A stretch of 50,361 nt of DNA from Sphingopyxis flava (lineage in GTDB: Bacteria > Pseudomonadota > Alphaproteobacteria > Sphingomonadales > Sphingomonadaceae): NCBI RefSeq assembly GCF_900168005.1, contig NZ_FUYP01000026.1:1-50361 (forward strand), read 5' to 3'. The translations under genes and the position numbers were made by a program. The notes under the pieces are model-generated. The model was not told where the DNA came from. It did not search any database and was given only the letters and a program-made list of their open reading frames with translations. How positions within the stretch are numbered: position 1 is the first letter of the stretch; every line of letters starts with the position of its first letter. Shown here in pieces: positions 23,029 through 31,856 of the stretch.

Positions 23029-24801
23029 CTAGAACTGCCGGATCACCGCGAGGAAAGCATCGCCCCACGACTCCAGCTTGCGCGCGCCGACGCCCGGAAT
23101 CTGCGCCAGCTGGGCGCGTGTCGACGGCCGCTCGCTCGCCATCGCGCGCAGCGCCGCGTCGTGGAAGACCACATAGGGCGGCACTCCGGCTTCCGCCGCC
23201 AGCTCGCGCCTGGTCGCGCGCAGCGCCTCAAAGAGCGGATCGCCGACGGGGTTCGTTGCCTGCCCGCCGCGCGCCGCGCGTTTCCCCCGCCGCGCGGGCG
23301 GCTCGGCGATCATGACCGGTACCTCGCCCTTCATCACCGCGCGTCCCGCCGGGCCGAACATCAGCCCGCCATGCTCGGTGATCGCCAGCGCCTCGCGCGC
23401 CATCAGCGTGCGCACCAGCGGCTTGATCAGCCGCGCCTCCTCGCCTTCGACGAGGCCGAAGACGGACAATTTGTCGTGGCTGCGGCTCACGATCCGGTCG
23501 TCGCGGCGCCCAGTCAGGACCGCCTCGATGTGCGCAGCACCATAGGTCTGTCCGGTGCGATAGATGGCCGAGAGCAGCTTCTGCGCGAGCACTGTCGCAT
23601 CGACCTGCTTCGGGGGATCAAGGCAATTGTCGCAATTGCCGCAATTTTCAGGCGGGGCCTCGCCGAAATGGCGAAGCAGTAGCGCGCGGCGGCACTCGAC
23701 CGTCTCGACAAGCGCTGCGAGTGCATCGAGGCGCGCGCGCTCGCCGGCGAGGCGCGCCTCGGGAAGCTCGCCCAGCCGCATCCGCGCGCGCGCAAAATCC
23801 TCAGCGCCCCACAGCATCAGCACCTCGGCAGGATCGCCGTCGCGCCCCGCCCGCCCGGTTTCCTGATAATAGCTTTCGATCGACTTAGGCAGCCCTGCAT
23901 GCGCGACAAAGCGCACGTCGGGCTTGTCAATCCCCATGCCGAAGGCCACCGTCGCCGTGACGATCCCATCCTCTGAGGCCACGAAATCATGCTGCACCTG
24001 CGCGCGCCGCTCGGCGTCGAGCCCCGCGTGATAGGCTGCAACCGGACGTCCCGTCGCAGCGGCGAGCCTGTCCGCCATCCGCTCAGTGCCGTCCCGGGTC
24101 GGGCAATAGACGATGCCCGGCCCGGGGTTGGCTGCGATGAACGCGCTCAGCTGCCTTGCAGCGCCAATGCGCGGGTTCACTCGGTAGCGGATGTTCGGCC
24201 GGTCGAAGCCTGCAAGCACCAGACCCTTAGACGGAATGCCGAGCTGGACCAGAATATCCTCGCGCGTGTGCTTGTCTGCGGTTGCCGTCAGCGCAAGCCG
24301 CGGGACGCCCGGAAAGGCATCGAGCAGGGGCCGCAGAAGGCGGTAATCGGGTCGGAAATCATGTCCCCATTCGGAGACGCAATGCGCCTCGTCGATCGCG
24401 AACAACGCGGGCGCGCGCGCTTCCATCAGCGCACGGAAACCTTCCCCCGTTGCACGCTCCGGCGCGATGTACAAAAGGTCGAGCTGACCATCGCGATACG
24501 CTTGGCGCGTATCGGCGAAATCGGCATCGACGCTGGTCAGCGACGCGGCCCGAATTCCTGCCGCGCGCGCCCCGCGAAGCTGGTCGTGCATCAGCGCGAT
24601 GAGCGGCGAGACCACCACTACGCAGCCGGCAAGCGCTACGGCAGGAAGCTGATAGGTCAGCGACTTGCCCGCCCCCGTCGGCATCACGGCAAGCGTATGC
24701 TCGCCCGCCATGACCCGGCCAACGACCTCGGCCTGCCTGCCGCGGAAATCGTCGAAGCCAAAGGTTGATTTGAGGAGAGGAAGGAGGATGTCGGCGCTCA
24801 T
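23029..24801 (-). CDS. recQ: ATP-dependent DNA helicase RecQ
   Basis: This 590-residue 3'-5' helicase acts in recombination and replication repair. Walker A TGAGKS is at 42-47, the DEAH box at 137-140 (DEAHCVSEWGHDFRPDY), and the motif TGRAGRDG in the second RecA lobe. A zinc-binding RQC region is seen in CRRALLLRHFGE and CGNCDNC, and an HRDC domain closes the protein (FEALRATRRELAAEAGVPPY). All three family parts are intact and the length is standard. Confidence 0.96.
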   Translation of the reverse strand: MSADILLPLLKSTFGFDDFRGRQAEVVGRVMAGEHTLAVMPTGAGKSLTYQLPAVALAGCVVVVSPLIALMHDQLRGARAAGIRAASLTSVDADFADTRQAYRDGQLDLLYIAPERATGEGFRALMEARAPALFAIDEAHCVSEWGHDFRPDYRLLRPLLDAFPGVPRLALTATADKHTREDILVQLGIPSKGLVLAGFDRPNIRYRVNPRIGAARQLSAFIAANPGPGIVYCPTRDGTERMADRLAAATGRPVAAYHAGLDAERRAQVQHDFVASEDGIVTATVAFGMGIDKPDVRFVAHAGLPKSIESYYQETGRAGRDGDPAEVLMLWGAEDFARARMRLGELPEARLAGERARLDALAALVETVECRRALLLRHFGEAPPENCGNCDNCLDPPKQVDATVLAQKLLSAIYRTGQTYGAAHIEAVLTGRRDDRIVSRSHDKLSVFGLVEGEEARLIKPLVRTLMAREALAITEHGGLMFGPAGRAVMKGEVPVMIAEPPARRGKRAARGGQATNPVGDPLFEALRATRRELAAEAGVPPYVVFHDAALRAMASERPSTRAQLAQIPGVGARKLESWGDAFLAVIRQF

Positions 24802-24905
24802 TGCGGACGGGCGATAGGGCCGAAGATGATGCGGGAAAAGCCCTGACGTGCCTCCGGCGTGCCCCCGCGAGGCGAAACCGGGGAAATGGGAGGCGCAAGG
24901 CCGCC

Positions 24906-24925
24906 GCCCCGGCTATCGCCGGGGC
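24906..24925 (-). terminator. Hairpin after the CPA2 antiporter gene
   Basis: GCCCCGG (24906-24912) and CCGGGGC (24919-24925) pair around CTATCG, just 6 bases beyond the antiporter stop codon on the minus strand. There is no T tract, so it is a weak or Rho-assisted terminator. Confidence 0.5.
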
Positions 24926-24930
24926 GCCGC

Positions 24931-26574
24931 TCACGCCCGTGCCAGCAGTGCCCGCTCCGCCATCCGGGCCGCGGTTTCGCGTTCGGCCATCACGACATGG
25001 TCGGCGCCGTGACGGGCAATGTCGGTCACCTCCTCATCCGAGTGCGCGCGCGCGACGATCACCAGCCTCGGATTGATCGCCCGCGCGCGCCGCACGATCG
25101 CCCCCGCCTCGACCCCTTCGGGAATCGCAATGAGGAGGGTCGAGGCGCTGTCGAGCCCCGCCTGACGCAGCACGCTTTCGCTCGCGGCATTGCCGATGAT
25201 CACCTTCGCCCCTGCCTCGCCCGCGGCGGCGGCGCGGTCCTTCTGGTCTTCGATCACCGTCAGGGCCTCACCCCTGCCGCACAGCAGATCGCCGACATGA
25301 CTGCCGACGCGGCCATAGCCGATCAGCACGGTGCGCGCAGGAGCGGGCGCGGGGCGGGGCGCGGGCACGACTGCCGCCTCGACTTCGGGCGCCTCGTCGG
25401 TGCGTATCCGCCGTACCGCAATCGTGAAGAAAAGCGGATTGAGGAGGATCGAGAGGATCGATCCGGCGAGGATCAGGTCGCGTGCTTCTTCGGGCATCAC
25501 CTTCAATGCGACGCCGAGCCCGGCGAGGATGAAGGAGAATTCACCAATCTGCGCGAGGCTCGCGGCGATCGTCATCGCGGTCTGCGGCCCGTGGCCAAAG
25601 GCGCGCACGATCGCATAGGCGGCGAGCGCCTTTCCGACGACGATGATCGCTACCGTTGCGACCAATGGACCGGGATGTTCGGTGAGGACTTTGGGGTCAA
25701 AGAGCATGCCGACCGACACAAAGAAGAGCACCGCGAAGGCGTCGCGCAGCGGCAGCGTTTCTTCAGCCGCCCGGCGGCTCAATTGCGTCTCGCCGAGGAT
25801 CATCCCGGCAAAGAAGGCGCCTAGCGCGAAGCTCACATCGAACACCAGCGCCGCGCCGAAAGCAACGCCGAGCGCGATCGCGAGGACCGCGAGCCGGAAC
25901 AACTCGCGCGAGCCGGTATGTGCCACCCAATGCAGCAGCGCAGGCAGGATCCGCCGCGCAACGATCAGCATGAAGGCAACGAAACCGATCACCTTGAGCG
26001 CGACGATGCCCGCAGATTGAAGGAGCCCTGTACCATTTGCTTCATCGCCGCGCCCGCCGAACATCGCCGGCAGGAGGACGAGCGCCAGCACCATCGCCAG
26101 ATCTTCGACGATCAGCCAGCCGACGGCGATGCGCCCCTTTTCGGTCTCGACCATGTCGCGCGCCTGCAGGGCGCGCAGAAGTACCACCGTGCTCGCAACC
26201 GACAGCGCAAGCCCGAAGATCGCGCTTCCTGCCACCGACCAGCCGAGCGACAGACCGAGCGCGATGCCGAGCCCGCTCGCCACCGCAATCTGTGCGATAG
26301 CGCCCGGTACCGCGATATTCCGCACCGCGAGCAGGTCCTTGAGCGAGAAATGGAGCCCCACCCCGAACATCAGCAGGATCACGCCGATCTCCGCGAGCTG
26401 GAGCGCGAGCGCGGTGTCGGCAACGATTCCGGGGGTGAAAGGCCCAACCAGAACCCCGGCAAGCAGATAGCCCGCAATCGGCGAAATCTTCAGCCGGTGC
26501 GCGAGCGCCCCCATGATGAAGGCTACGCCAAGCCCGGCGACCACGGTTCCGATCAGGCTGGTGTCATGCGGCAT
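24931..26574 (-). CDS. CPA2-family cation:proton antiporter with TrkA-N domain (YbaL/KefB type)
   Basis: This 547-residue protein has about 12 membrane helices over residues 1-385. GYLLAGVLVGPFTPG in helix 2, LIVEDLAMVLALVLLPAMFG with the conserved Glu-Asp, and SFALGAFFAGMILGE are family landmarks. A cytosolic RCK/TrkA-N nucleotide-binding domain follows from about residue 405 (VLIGYGRVGSHVGDLL). It exchanges K+ or Na+ for protons and may be gated by nucleotides or glutathione adducts. The lack of a KefF/KefG ancillary gene nearby and the short C-terminus make YbaL the closer match. Confidence 0.9.
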   Translation of the reverse strand: MPHDTSLIGTVVAGLGVAFIMGALAHRLKISPIAGYLLAGVLVGPFTPGIVADTALALQLAEIGVILLMFGVGLHFSLKDLLAVRNIAVPGAIAQIAVASGLGIALGLSLGWSVAGSAIFGLALSVASTVVLLRALQARDMVETEKGRIAVGWLIVEDLAMVLALVLLPAMFGGRGDEANGTGLLQSAGIVALKVIGFVAFMLIVARRILPALLHWVAHTGSRELFRLAVLAIALGVAFGAALVFDVSFALGAFFAGMILGETQLSRRAAEETLPLRDAFAVLFFVSVGMLFDPKVLTEHPGPLVATVAIIVVGKALAAYAIVRAFGHGPQTAMTIAASLAQIGEFSFILAGLGVALKVMPEEARDLILAGSILSILLNPLFFTIAVRRIRTDEAPEVEAAVVPAPRPAPAPARTVLIGYGRVGSHVGDLLCGRGEALTVIEDQKDRAAAAGEAGAKVIIGNAASESVLRQAGLDSASTLLIAIPEGVEAGAIVRRARAINPRLVIVARAHSDEEVTDIARHGADHVVMAERETAARMAERALLARA

Positions 26575-26643
26575 AAGCCTGCGTAAGAGGCAGGAGCGCG
26601 CATGGTCAAGTAACTCAATCGTTTTTGTTGCGATTGCGGGTCA

Positions 26644-26668
26644 GGAACCGCTCGGGGCAACGCTCGTT
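26644..26668 (+). promoter_or_regulatory. EcfG-type promoter of the phytase gene
   Basis: GGAAC (26644-26648), 16 bases, CGTT (26665-26668) fit the alphaproteobacterial general-stress consensus. The predicted start near 26675 lies about 20 bases before the phytase ATG at 26696. Confidence 0.55.
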
Positions 26669-26695
26669 ATCCTTCCAAGATCGGAAGGCCGCCCC

Positions 26696-27727
26696 ATGCT
26701 CTACCCCCCGCTCTTCGCTGCGCTGCTGATTGTCGCCGAGCCGCTGCCGCTTCCCGAAATTCCCGCGCGCATCGAAACCGCGCCTGCAACGACGAGCGCG
26801 GGCGATCGCGCCGACGATCCGGCGATCTGGCGCAATCCTGAGGCCCCGGCGAAAAGCCTGATTCTTTCGACGGATAAAAAGGCGGGGATCGCGATTCACG
26901 ACCTTGAAGGCCGCCTATTGCGCTTCCAGTCGCTCGGCGATCTCAACAATGTCGACCTGCGTTCCGACGTGACGATCCGAGGCCAGAAAGCGACGCTCGT
27001 CGCCGCGTCGGATCGCAGCGATCGGGATCGTCCGCGCCTGCGTCTCTTCCGCCTCGACGCCAACACGCCGCGCCTCGTCGAGATCGGGAGCGTCGATCCG
27101 CCCGAGGGGGAGGGCTATGGGCTCTGCCTCCACCGCCGCGCCGGCGGCATCGACGCCTTCATGGTCTATGAAGAGGGGGTGGTCGAACAGATCGCGCTCG
27201 ATCTTTCGGGTCCCGCACCAGAGGGACACATCCTACGCCGACATGACCTTGGCAGCCGCGCAGAGGGATGCGCTGCCGATGATCGCACGGGTACGCTCTA
27301 TGTTGCCGAGGACAAGGTGGCGATCTGGCGCATCGACACCGATCCCGCCCGCGCCATGGCGCCGGAGCGCTTTGCCGCTGTCGACGGAGTTCATCTTCAC
27401 GACGATGTGGAGGGTCTCGCGGTCCTGCCGCGCGGCAAGGAGGGCGGCCTCCTTTTCGCCGCGAGCCAGGACGACGACAGCTTCGCAGTGTTCCGGCTGC
27501 CAGATGGTGCCTATGCGGGCGGCTTTCGCATTCGGGGCGGCGCCATCGACGGGACCGAGGATACCGACGGCATTGCCCTTGACCCGCGCGATTTCGGTTC
27601 TGATTGGTCTGGCGGCCTATTCGCCGCGCAGGACGGAAAGAACCGCGATGGCGCGGGCAAGCGCGCCCCGCAGAATTTCAAGCTGGTGCCGCTCGGCGAA
27701 ATATTGCGCGCGCTGGGCCAGGATTAG
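26696..27727 (+). CDS. Beta-propeller phytase
   Basis: This 343-residue enzyme releases phosphate from inositol hexakisphosphate in a calcium-dependent way. It follows the six-bladed family order: DDPAIWRNP with metal-binding acidic residues at residue 43 onward, LSTDKKAGIAIHDLEG, VDLRSDV, EGYGLCLHR, DDVEGLAVLP, DGTEDTDGIALD and FAAQDGKNRD. A short hydrophobic N-terminus (MLYPPLFAALLIVAEPLPL) should direct export. The ATG at 26696 is set by this signal and the promoter. It is divergent from the antiporter and convergent with dps. The promoter suggests induction in general stress. Confidence 0.9.
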   Translation: MLYPPLFAALLIVAEPLPLPEIPARIETAPATTSAGDRADDPAIWRNPEAPAKSLILSTDKKAGIAIHDLEGRLLRFQSLGDLNNVDLRSDVTIRGQKATLVAASDRSDRDRPRLRLFRLDANTPRLVEIGSVDPPEGEGYGLCLHRRAGGIDAFMVYEEGVVEQIALDLSGPAPEGHILRRHDLGSRAEGCAADDRTGTLYVAEDKVAIWRIDTDPARAMAPERFAAVDGVHLHDDVEGLAVLPRGKEGGLLFAASQDDDSFAVFRLPDGAYAGGFRIRGGAIDGTEDTDGIALDPRDFGSDWSGGLFAAQDGKNRDGAGKRAPQNFKLVPLGEILRALGQD

Positions 27728-27728
27728 A

Positions 27729-27746
27729 GCGGGCGATCCCGCCCGC
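27729..27746. terminator. Shared hairpin between the phytase and dps genes
   Basis: GCGGGCG (27729-27735) and CGCCCGC (27740-27746) form a perfect 7-base stem with loop ATCC in the 24-base gap between two convergent genes. It has no T tract on either side. Confidence 0.5.
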
Positions 27747-27751
27747 CCGGC

Positions 27752-28210
27752 CTAAGCGCCGAGCGTCGCCTTCAAGAACCAGATCCGCTGCTGCGTCTCG
27801 TCGGCCCAGCTGTCGACGAGGCCGCTGGTGGCGATATCGCCTTCAGCCTCGGCCGCAGCCTTGGTCTCCTTGATCTGAGCAAGCAGGGCCTCGTTGTCCG
27901 CGGCGAGCTGTGCGATCATCGCCTCGTCATCGACCTTGGCCTTGTCATCGTCCTTGATCGACTGGCGGCGGCCAATCTCGCCGATCGAACGCAGGGTCGT
28001 CGCTCCATTCTTGCGCACACGTTCGGCAATCAGGTCGGTTGTCGCCAGAATCTGGGCGGCCTGCTCATCGAACAGAAGATGGAGCTCGCGAAAGCGCGGC
28101 CCCTCGACGTGCCAATGATAATTTTTGGTCTTGAGGTAAAGCGCGAAGCTGTCGGCGAGGAGGGCATTGAGCGCATCGGCGACGGCAGGCTGATTTTTCT
28201 TGTCCGGCAT
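27752..28210 (-). CDS. dps: Dps-family DNA-binding ferritin-like protein
   Basis: This 152-residue mini-ferritin oxidises and stores iron with peroxide and protects DNA. The intersubunit ferroxidase residues are seen in KTKNYHWHVEGPRF, where two His are conserved, and in LHLLFDEQAAQI with the Asp and Glu. The Lys-rich N-terminus MPDKKNQ is a short DNA-binding tail. The ATG at 28210 has AAAGGAG at 28217-28223 on the minus strand; a longer in-frame start at 28234 is less likely. It is convergent with the stress-type phytase gene. Confidence 0.93.
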   Translation of the reverse strand: MPDKKNQPAVADALNALLADSFALYLKTKNYHWHVEGPRFRELHLLFDEQAAQILATTDLIAERVRKNGATTLRSIGEIGRRQSIKDDDKAKVDDEAMIAQLAADNEALLAQIKETKAAAEAEGDIATSGLVDSWADETQQRIWFLKATLGA

Positions 28211-28311
28211 GGGAAGCTCCTTTCGATGTTCCATATAGGCTTTCGCCTTTCCTAACGCCCATGACTAGTCTTGGACGCCCTAATTGAATAAATCAATCAA
28301 ACCGCCCCTTT

Positions 28312-28875
28312 TCATAGACCAAACGCGTTCATCGCGGCGCGCAGCCCCCAAAGCGTGAGCAGCGCGGCGCTTGCCCAGCGTACAAACTTCGCCGCTGGGC
28401 GCTGTGCGAGTGCAGGACCGAAGGCAAGAAAGGGCACGGCTGCAAATATCCACCCGGCAAGCCCGCCCGCCGCCGCCCACAGGCCCGCCCCGCTGGTCGC
28501 AGCGAGCGCGCCGATGAGAAAATGGCTGCGGTCGGCAAGCTGGACGAGCAGCAACCGCACCGCAAGCACGGGCGCGGGCGCAGTCATCGCCCGATCGTCG
28601 GCCAGGGTCAGCTGCCCGCGCCAGAGCAGCGCGGCAGCGGCGGTCAGAAGAGCGAATGCCACGAGTAGCGCGATCATGCCCTGTCCGATCACCCGGTTGG
28701 CGAACGATCCGGCGAGCGCGGCAACCAGCGCGTTGGCGACAAAACTGCCGATTGCGATACCGATCACCGCGCGCCGGTCGCTGCGCGCGCCAAGCAGGCG
28801 CGAAAGAAAGCGGCCGCTGCGCCCGTCGGCGTTGGCGAGCAGCACTGCCACCAGCGTCACCATGATCGCGTCCAT
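28312..28875 (-). CDS. TMEM165/GDT1-family membrane protein with degenerate motifs
   Basis: This 187-residue protein has six membrane segments in two repeats, as in UPF0016/GDT1 transporters that move Mn2+ or Ca2+. The family's E-x-G-D-(K/R)-(T/S) motif should appear once in each half. Here the first reads NADGRS (within LLANADGRSGRFL) and the second QLADRS (within LLLVQLADRSHFLIG). The acidic residues that hold the cation are therefore mostly replaced. It may have changed its substrate, or act only as part of an assembly. It lies 101 bases upstream of dps on the same strand. Confidence 0.75.
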   Translation of the reverse strand: MDAIMVTLVAVLLANADGRSGRFLSRLLGARSDRRAVIGIAIGSFVANALVAALAGSFANRVIGQGMIALLVAFALLTAAAALLWRGQLTLADDRAMTAPAPVLAVRLLLVQLADRSHFLIGALAATSGAGLWAAAGGLAGWIFAAVPFLAFGPALAQRPAAKFVRWASAALLTLWGLRAAMNAFGL

Positions 28876-28931
28876 CGGGTGCCTCCATCCCGCGTCCGAG
28901 CCGTGTCAGGCCCGCGGGGGTTCGCTTTGAA

Positions 28932-29576
28932 CTAGCGATGCCCGGCGGGGCGCTCCTGCCCCAGTTTGCAAAGATACATGTCGCGGTCGGCGGCTGCGAG
29001 AATATCCGATTCGCTCATATTCGGCTGCAACATCGCAACCCCAAAACATGCCGAGAGCGATATTTCGCGTCCATCGTAGATCGCCGGGGCGGCGCTCAGA
29101 AGGTGCGACAACCGTTCGACCTGCGCCCGTGCGCCGGCCTCGCTCGACTGATCGAGGATCAGTCCGAATTCGTCGCCGCCAATGCGCGCCGCGACGTCAA
29201 CCGAGCGAATCGCGCCGAGAAGCCTGTTCGCAATTTCAAGCAGCGCGAAGTCGCCCGCGGCATGACCGAAGCTATCGTTGATGAATTTCAATTGATTGAC
29301 GTCGGCAAAAACGATCGCCGCCGTCTCTGCGCGGCGCTCGAAGCGGGCGATGCGCTGATGGATCGCGGTCAAGAAATAGCGGCGGTTGAACAGCGGGGTC
29401 AGCGTGTCGCGTTCGGACACGCGTTCGAGTTCGGCGACGGCGATCTTCAGGATACGGTTCTCGCGGCGCAGCGCATCGCGTTCACGGCGCAGCTCGCGAA
29501 GCTGGTCCTCGACGGAGTCGACGGGTGCGAAGTCGATCTGGTCGACCGCGATCCGCGCTCCCCCCATGCTGTCCAT
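28932..29576 (-). CDS. Diguanylate cyclase (GGDEF) with N-terminal coiled coil
   Basis: This 214-residue enzyme makes cyclic di-GMP. A coiled coil spans about 22-56 (EDQLRELRRERDALRREN). The catalytic GGDEF is intact at 133-137, and a feedback RxxD site (RSVD, 124-127) lies exactly five residues upstream. DADVNQ-like FADVNQLKFINDSFGHAAGD is the substrate-binding segment. There is no receiver, PAS or membrane part, so dimerisation is probably set by the coiled coil and by partner proteins. The ATG at 29576 is chosen; an ATG 9 bases further in is also possible. It is divergent from purE. Confidence 0.92.
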   Translation of the reverse strand: MDSMGGARIAVDQIDFAPVDSVEDQLRELRRERDALRRENRILKIAVAELERVSERDTLTPLFNRRYFLTAIHQRIARFERRAETAAIVFADVNQLKFINDSFGHAAGDFALLEIANRLLGAIRSVDVAARIGGDEFGLILDQSSEAGARAQVERLSHLLSAAPAIYDGREISLSACFGVAMLQPNMSESDILAAADRDMYLCKLGQERPAGHR

Positions 29577-29763
29577 TCGACGCCCCCGATGCGTGCCCAA
29601 AGTGCCGCCGGCCGGATGCCGACGATCTTGTTTAGCCCGCGACGATAGCCGCGACTTCATACTAATCGGTAAACGGGGGAGGAATCGGATGGCGTTGCCC
29701 CGCCGTCCTCGACTCGCTAGGGGGTGGGGCGGCGACGGAATCGCCGGGGCAGGAGGGTTTTGA

Positions 29764-30261
<498 letters not shown>

Positions 30262-30267
30262 TCGCAG

Positions 30268-31350
30268 GTGCTGCCACCCGGTTCGACGATCGGCATCCTC
30301 GGCGGAGGCCAGCTCGGCCGCATGCTCGCGCTTGCTGCAGCGCCGCTCGGCTACAAAACACATGTCTACGCGCCCGACCGGGAAAGCGTCGCGGCCGAAG
30401 TCGCAGCCCAGCACAGCCAGGCGGCGTGGGACGATGAGCCGCGTCTGGCCGCCTTTGCGGCCGCTTGCGACGCGGTGACGATCGAGTTCGAGAATGTCCC
30501 CGTTGATACGGTGCGCTTTCTCTCCGGCCATGTCGCAGTGCGCCCCGGCGCGGCCGCGCTCGAGGTCGCGCAGGATCGTCTCGCCGAGAAGCGCTTTGTT
30601 GCGGGGCTTGGGGGCCGCACCGCGCCCTTCGCCGCGGTCCCCGACCGCGGCGCACTTGATGCGGCGCTGGCTCAGATTGGTGCTCCTGCGATCCTCAAGA
30701 CCGCCCGCATGGGCTATGATGGCAAGGGCCAGGCGCGTATCGCCGCCCCCGCCGACGCCGATGCCGCGTGGGAAGCGATCGGCCGACATCCCGCAATCCT
30801 CGAAGGCTTTGTCACCTTCGCGCACGAATTTTCGGTACTTCTTGCGCGCGGGATCGACGGCGAAACGCGCTTCTGGGATTCGCCCGTCAACGTCCATGAA
30901 GGCGGCATCCTCGCCACCTCGAGCCTGCCGCCGCCACGCTCCGTTCTCGACCAGCAAGATGCCGCGCGCGCGCTCATGACCCGCATCGCCGACGCGCTCG
31001 ATTACGTCGGCGTTCTCACAGGGGAATTTTTCGCCACAGACGAGGGTCCCGTCTTCAACGAAATGGCGCCGCGCGTTCACAACAGCGGCCACTGGACGAT
31101 CGAGGGCGCGACTACGAGCCAGTTCGCGAACCACATCCGCGCCGTCGCGGGTCTCCCGCTCGGCGATACCGCGACGCTTGCGCTCCCCGTCACGATGCGC
31201 AACCTGATCGGCCGCGCTATCGATGACATTCCCGCGCTGCTCGCTGACGATGCCGCACGCGTCCATCACTATGGCAAGTCCGTGGTTCGCGATGGCCGCA
31301 AGCTCGGTCACGTCACCTGGGTCGGAACCGCTCCCGAAGGGCCTTTATGA
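30268..31350 (+). CDS. purK: 5-(carboxyamino)imidazole ribonucleotide synthase
   Basis: This 360-residue ATP-grasp enzyme forms N5-CAIR from AIR, bicarbonate and ATP and feeds PurE. GILGGGQLGRMLALAAAPLG is the N-terminal pre-ATP-grasp motif, ILKTARMGYDGKGQARI is the ATP-binding loop, and EMAPRVHNSGHWTIEGA carries the metal and phosphate residues. The GTG at 30268 starts 6 bases after purE; the frame is closed just upstream. It ends with an overlap of 4 bases (ATGA) with folA. Confidence 0.95.
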   Translation: MLPPGSTIGILGGGQLGRMLALAAAPLGYKTHVYAPDRESVAAEVAAQHSQAAWDDEPRLAAFAAACDAVTIEFENVPVDTVRFLSGHVAVRPGAAALEVAQDRLAEKRFVAGLGGRTAPFAAVPDRGALDAALAQIGAPAILKTARMGYDGKGQARIAAPADADAAWEAIGRHPAILEGFVTFAHEFSVLLARGIDGETRFWDSPVNVHEGGILATSSLPPPRSVLDQQDAARALMTRIADALDYVGVLTGEFFATDEGPVFNEMAPRVHNSGHWTIEGATTSQFANHIRAVAGLPLGDTATLALPVTMRNLIGRAIDDIPALLADDAARVHHYGKSVVRDGRKLGHVTWVGTAPEGPL

Positions 31351-31856
31351 ACCATCCCGAAATTACGTTGATCCTCGCCCGGGCCGCCAACGGCGTGATC
31401 GGCGCCGATGGAAAAATGCCCTGGCACCTCCCTGCCGACCTTCGCCGCTTCAAACAGCTTACCATGGGCCGGCCGATGATCATGGGGCGCAAGACGTTCG
31501 ACAGCCTGCCCGCAGTGCTCGAGGGCCGCCGGCACATCGTTCTCACCCGCGACCACGAGTGGCAGGATGACCATGCCGAGGTTGCCCATAGTGTCGAGGA
31601 AGCGCTGCGCCTCGCAAATGCGCCGCAAGTGATGGTGATTGGCGGCGCCGAAATCTACCGCCTCTTCCTGCCGCTCGCCGACCGCCTCGAGCTCACCGAG
31701 GTTGAGCTCGAGCCTCGGGGCGACACCATTATCGACGTCCCCGATCCGGCGGAATGGCGCGAGGTTTCGCGCGAGGAGCATCCCGCCGATGAGGGGGGAC
31801 GTCCCGCCTATGCTTTCGTCACGCTGGCGCGCGCAAGCGGGGGAAGGCTTCGCTGA
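31347..31856 (+). CDS. folA: Dihydrofolate reductase
   Basis: This 169-residue enzyme reduces dihydrofolate with NADPH. The family landmarks are LARAANGVIGADGKMPWHLPADL near residues 8-28 (PWHLP is the folate/Trp loop with the acidic Asp26), MGRPMIMGRKTFDSLP for NADPH and PABA binding, and QVMVIGGAEIY for the cofactor. It overlaps purK by 4 bases and the next dipeptidase gene by 1 base (TGATG). No thyA is adjacent. This is a typical trimethoprim-type target. Confidence 0.95.
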   Translation: MNHPEITLILARAANGVIGADGKMPWHLPADLRRFKQLTMGRPMIMGRKTFDSLPAVLEGRRHIVLTRDHEWQDDHAEVAHSVEEALRLANAPQVMVIGGAEIYRLFLPLADRLELTEVELEPRGDTIIDVPDPAEWREVSREEHPADEGGRPAYAFVTLARASGGRLR

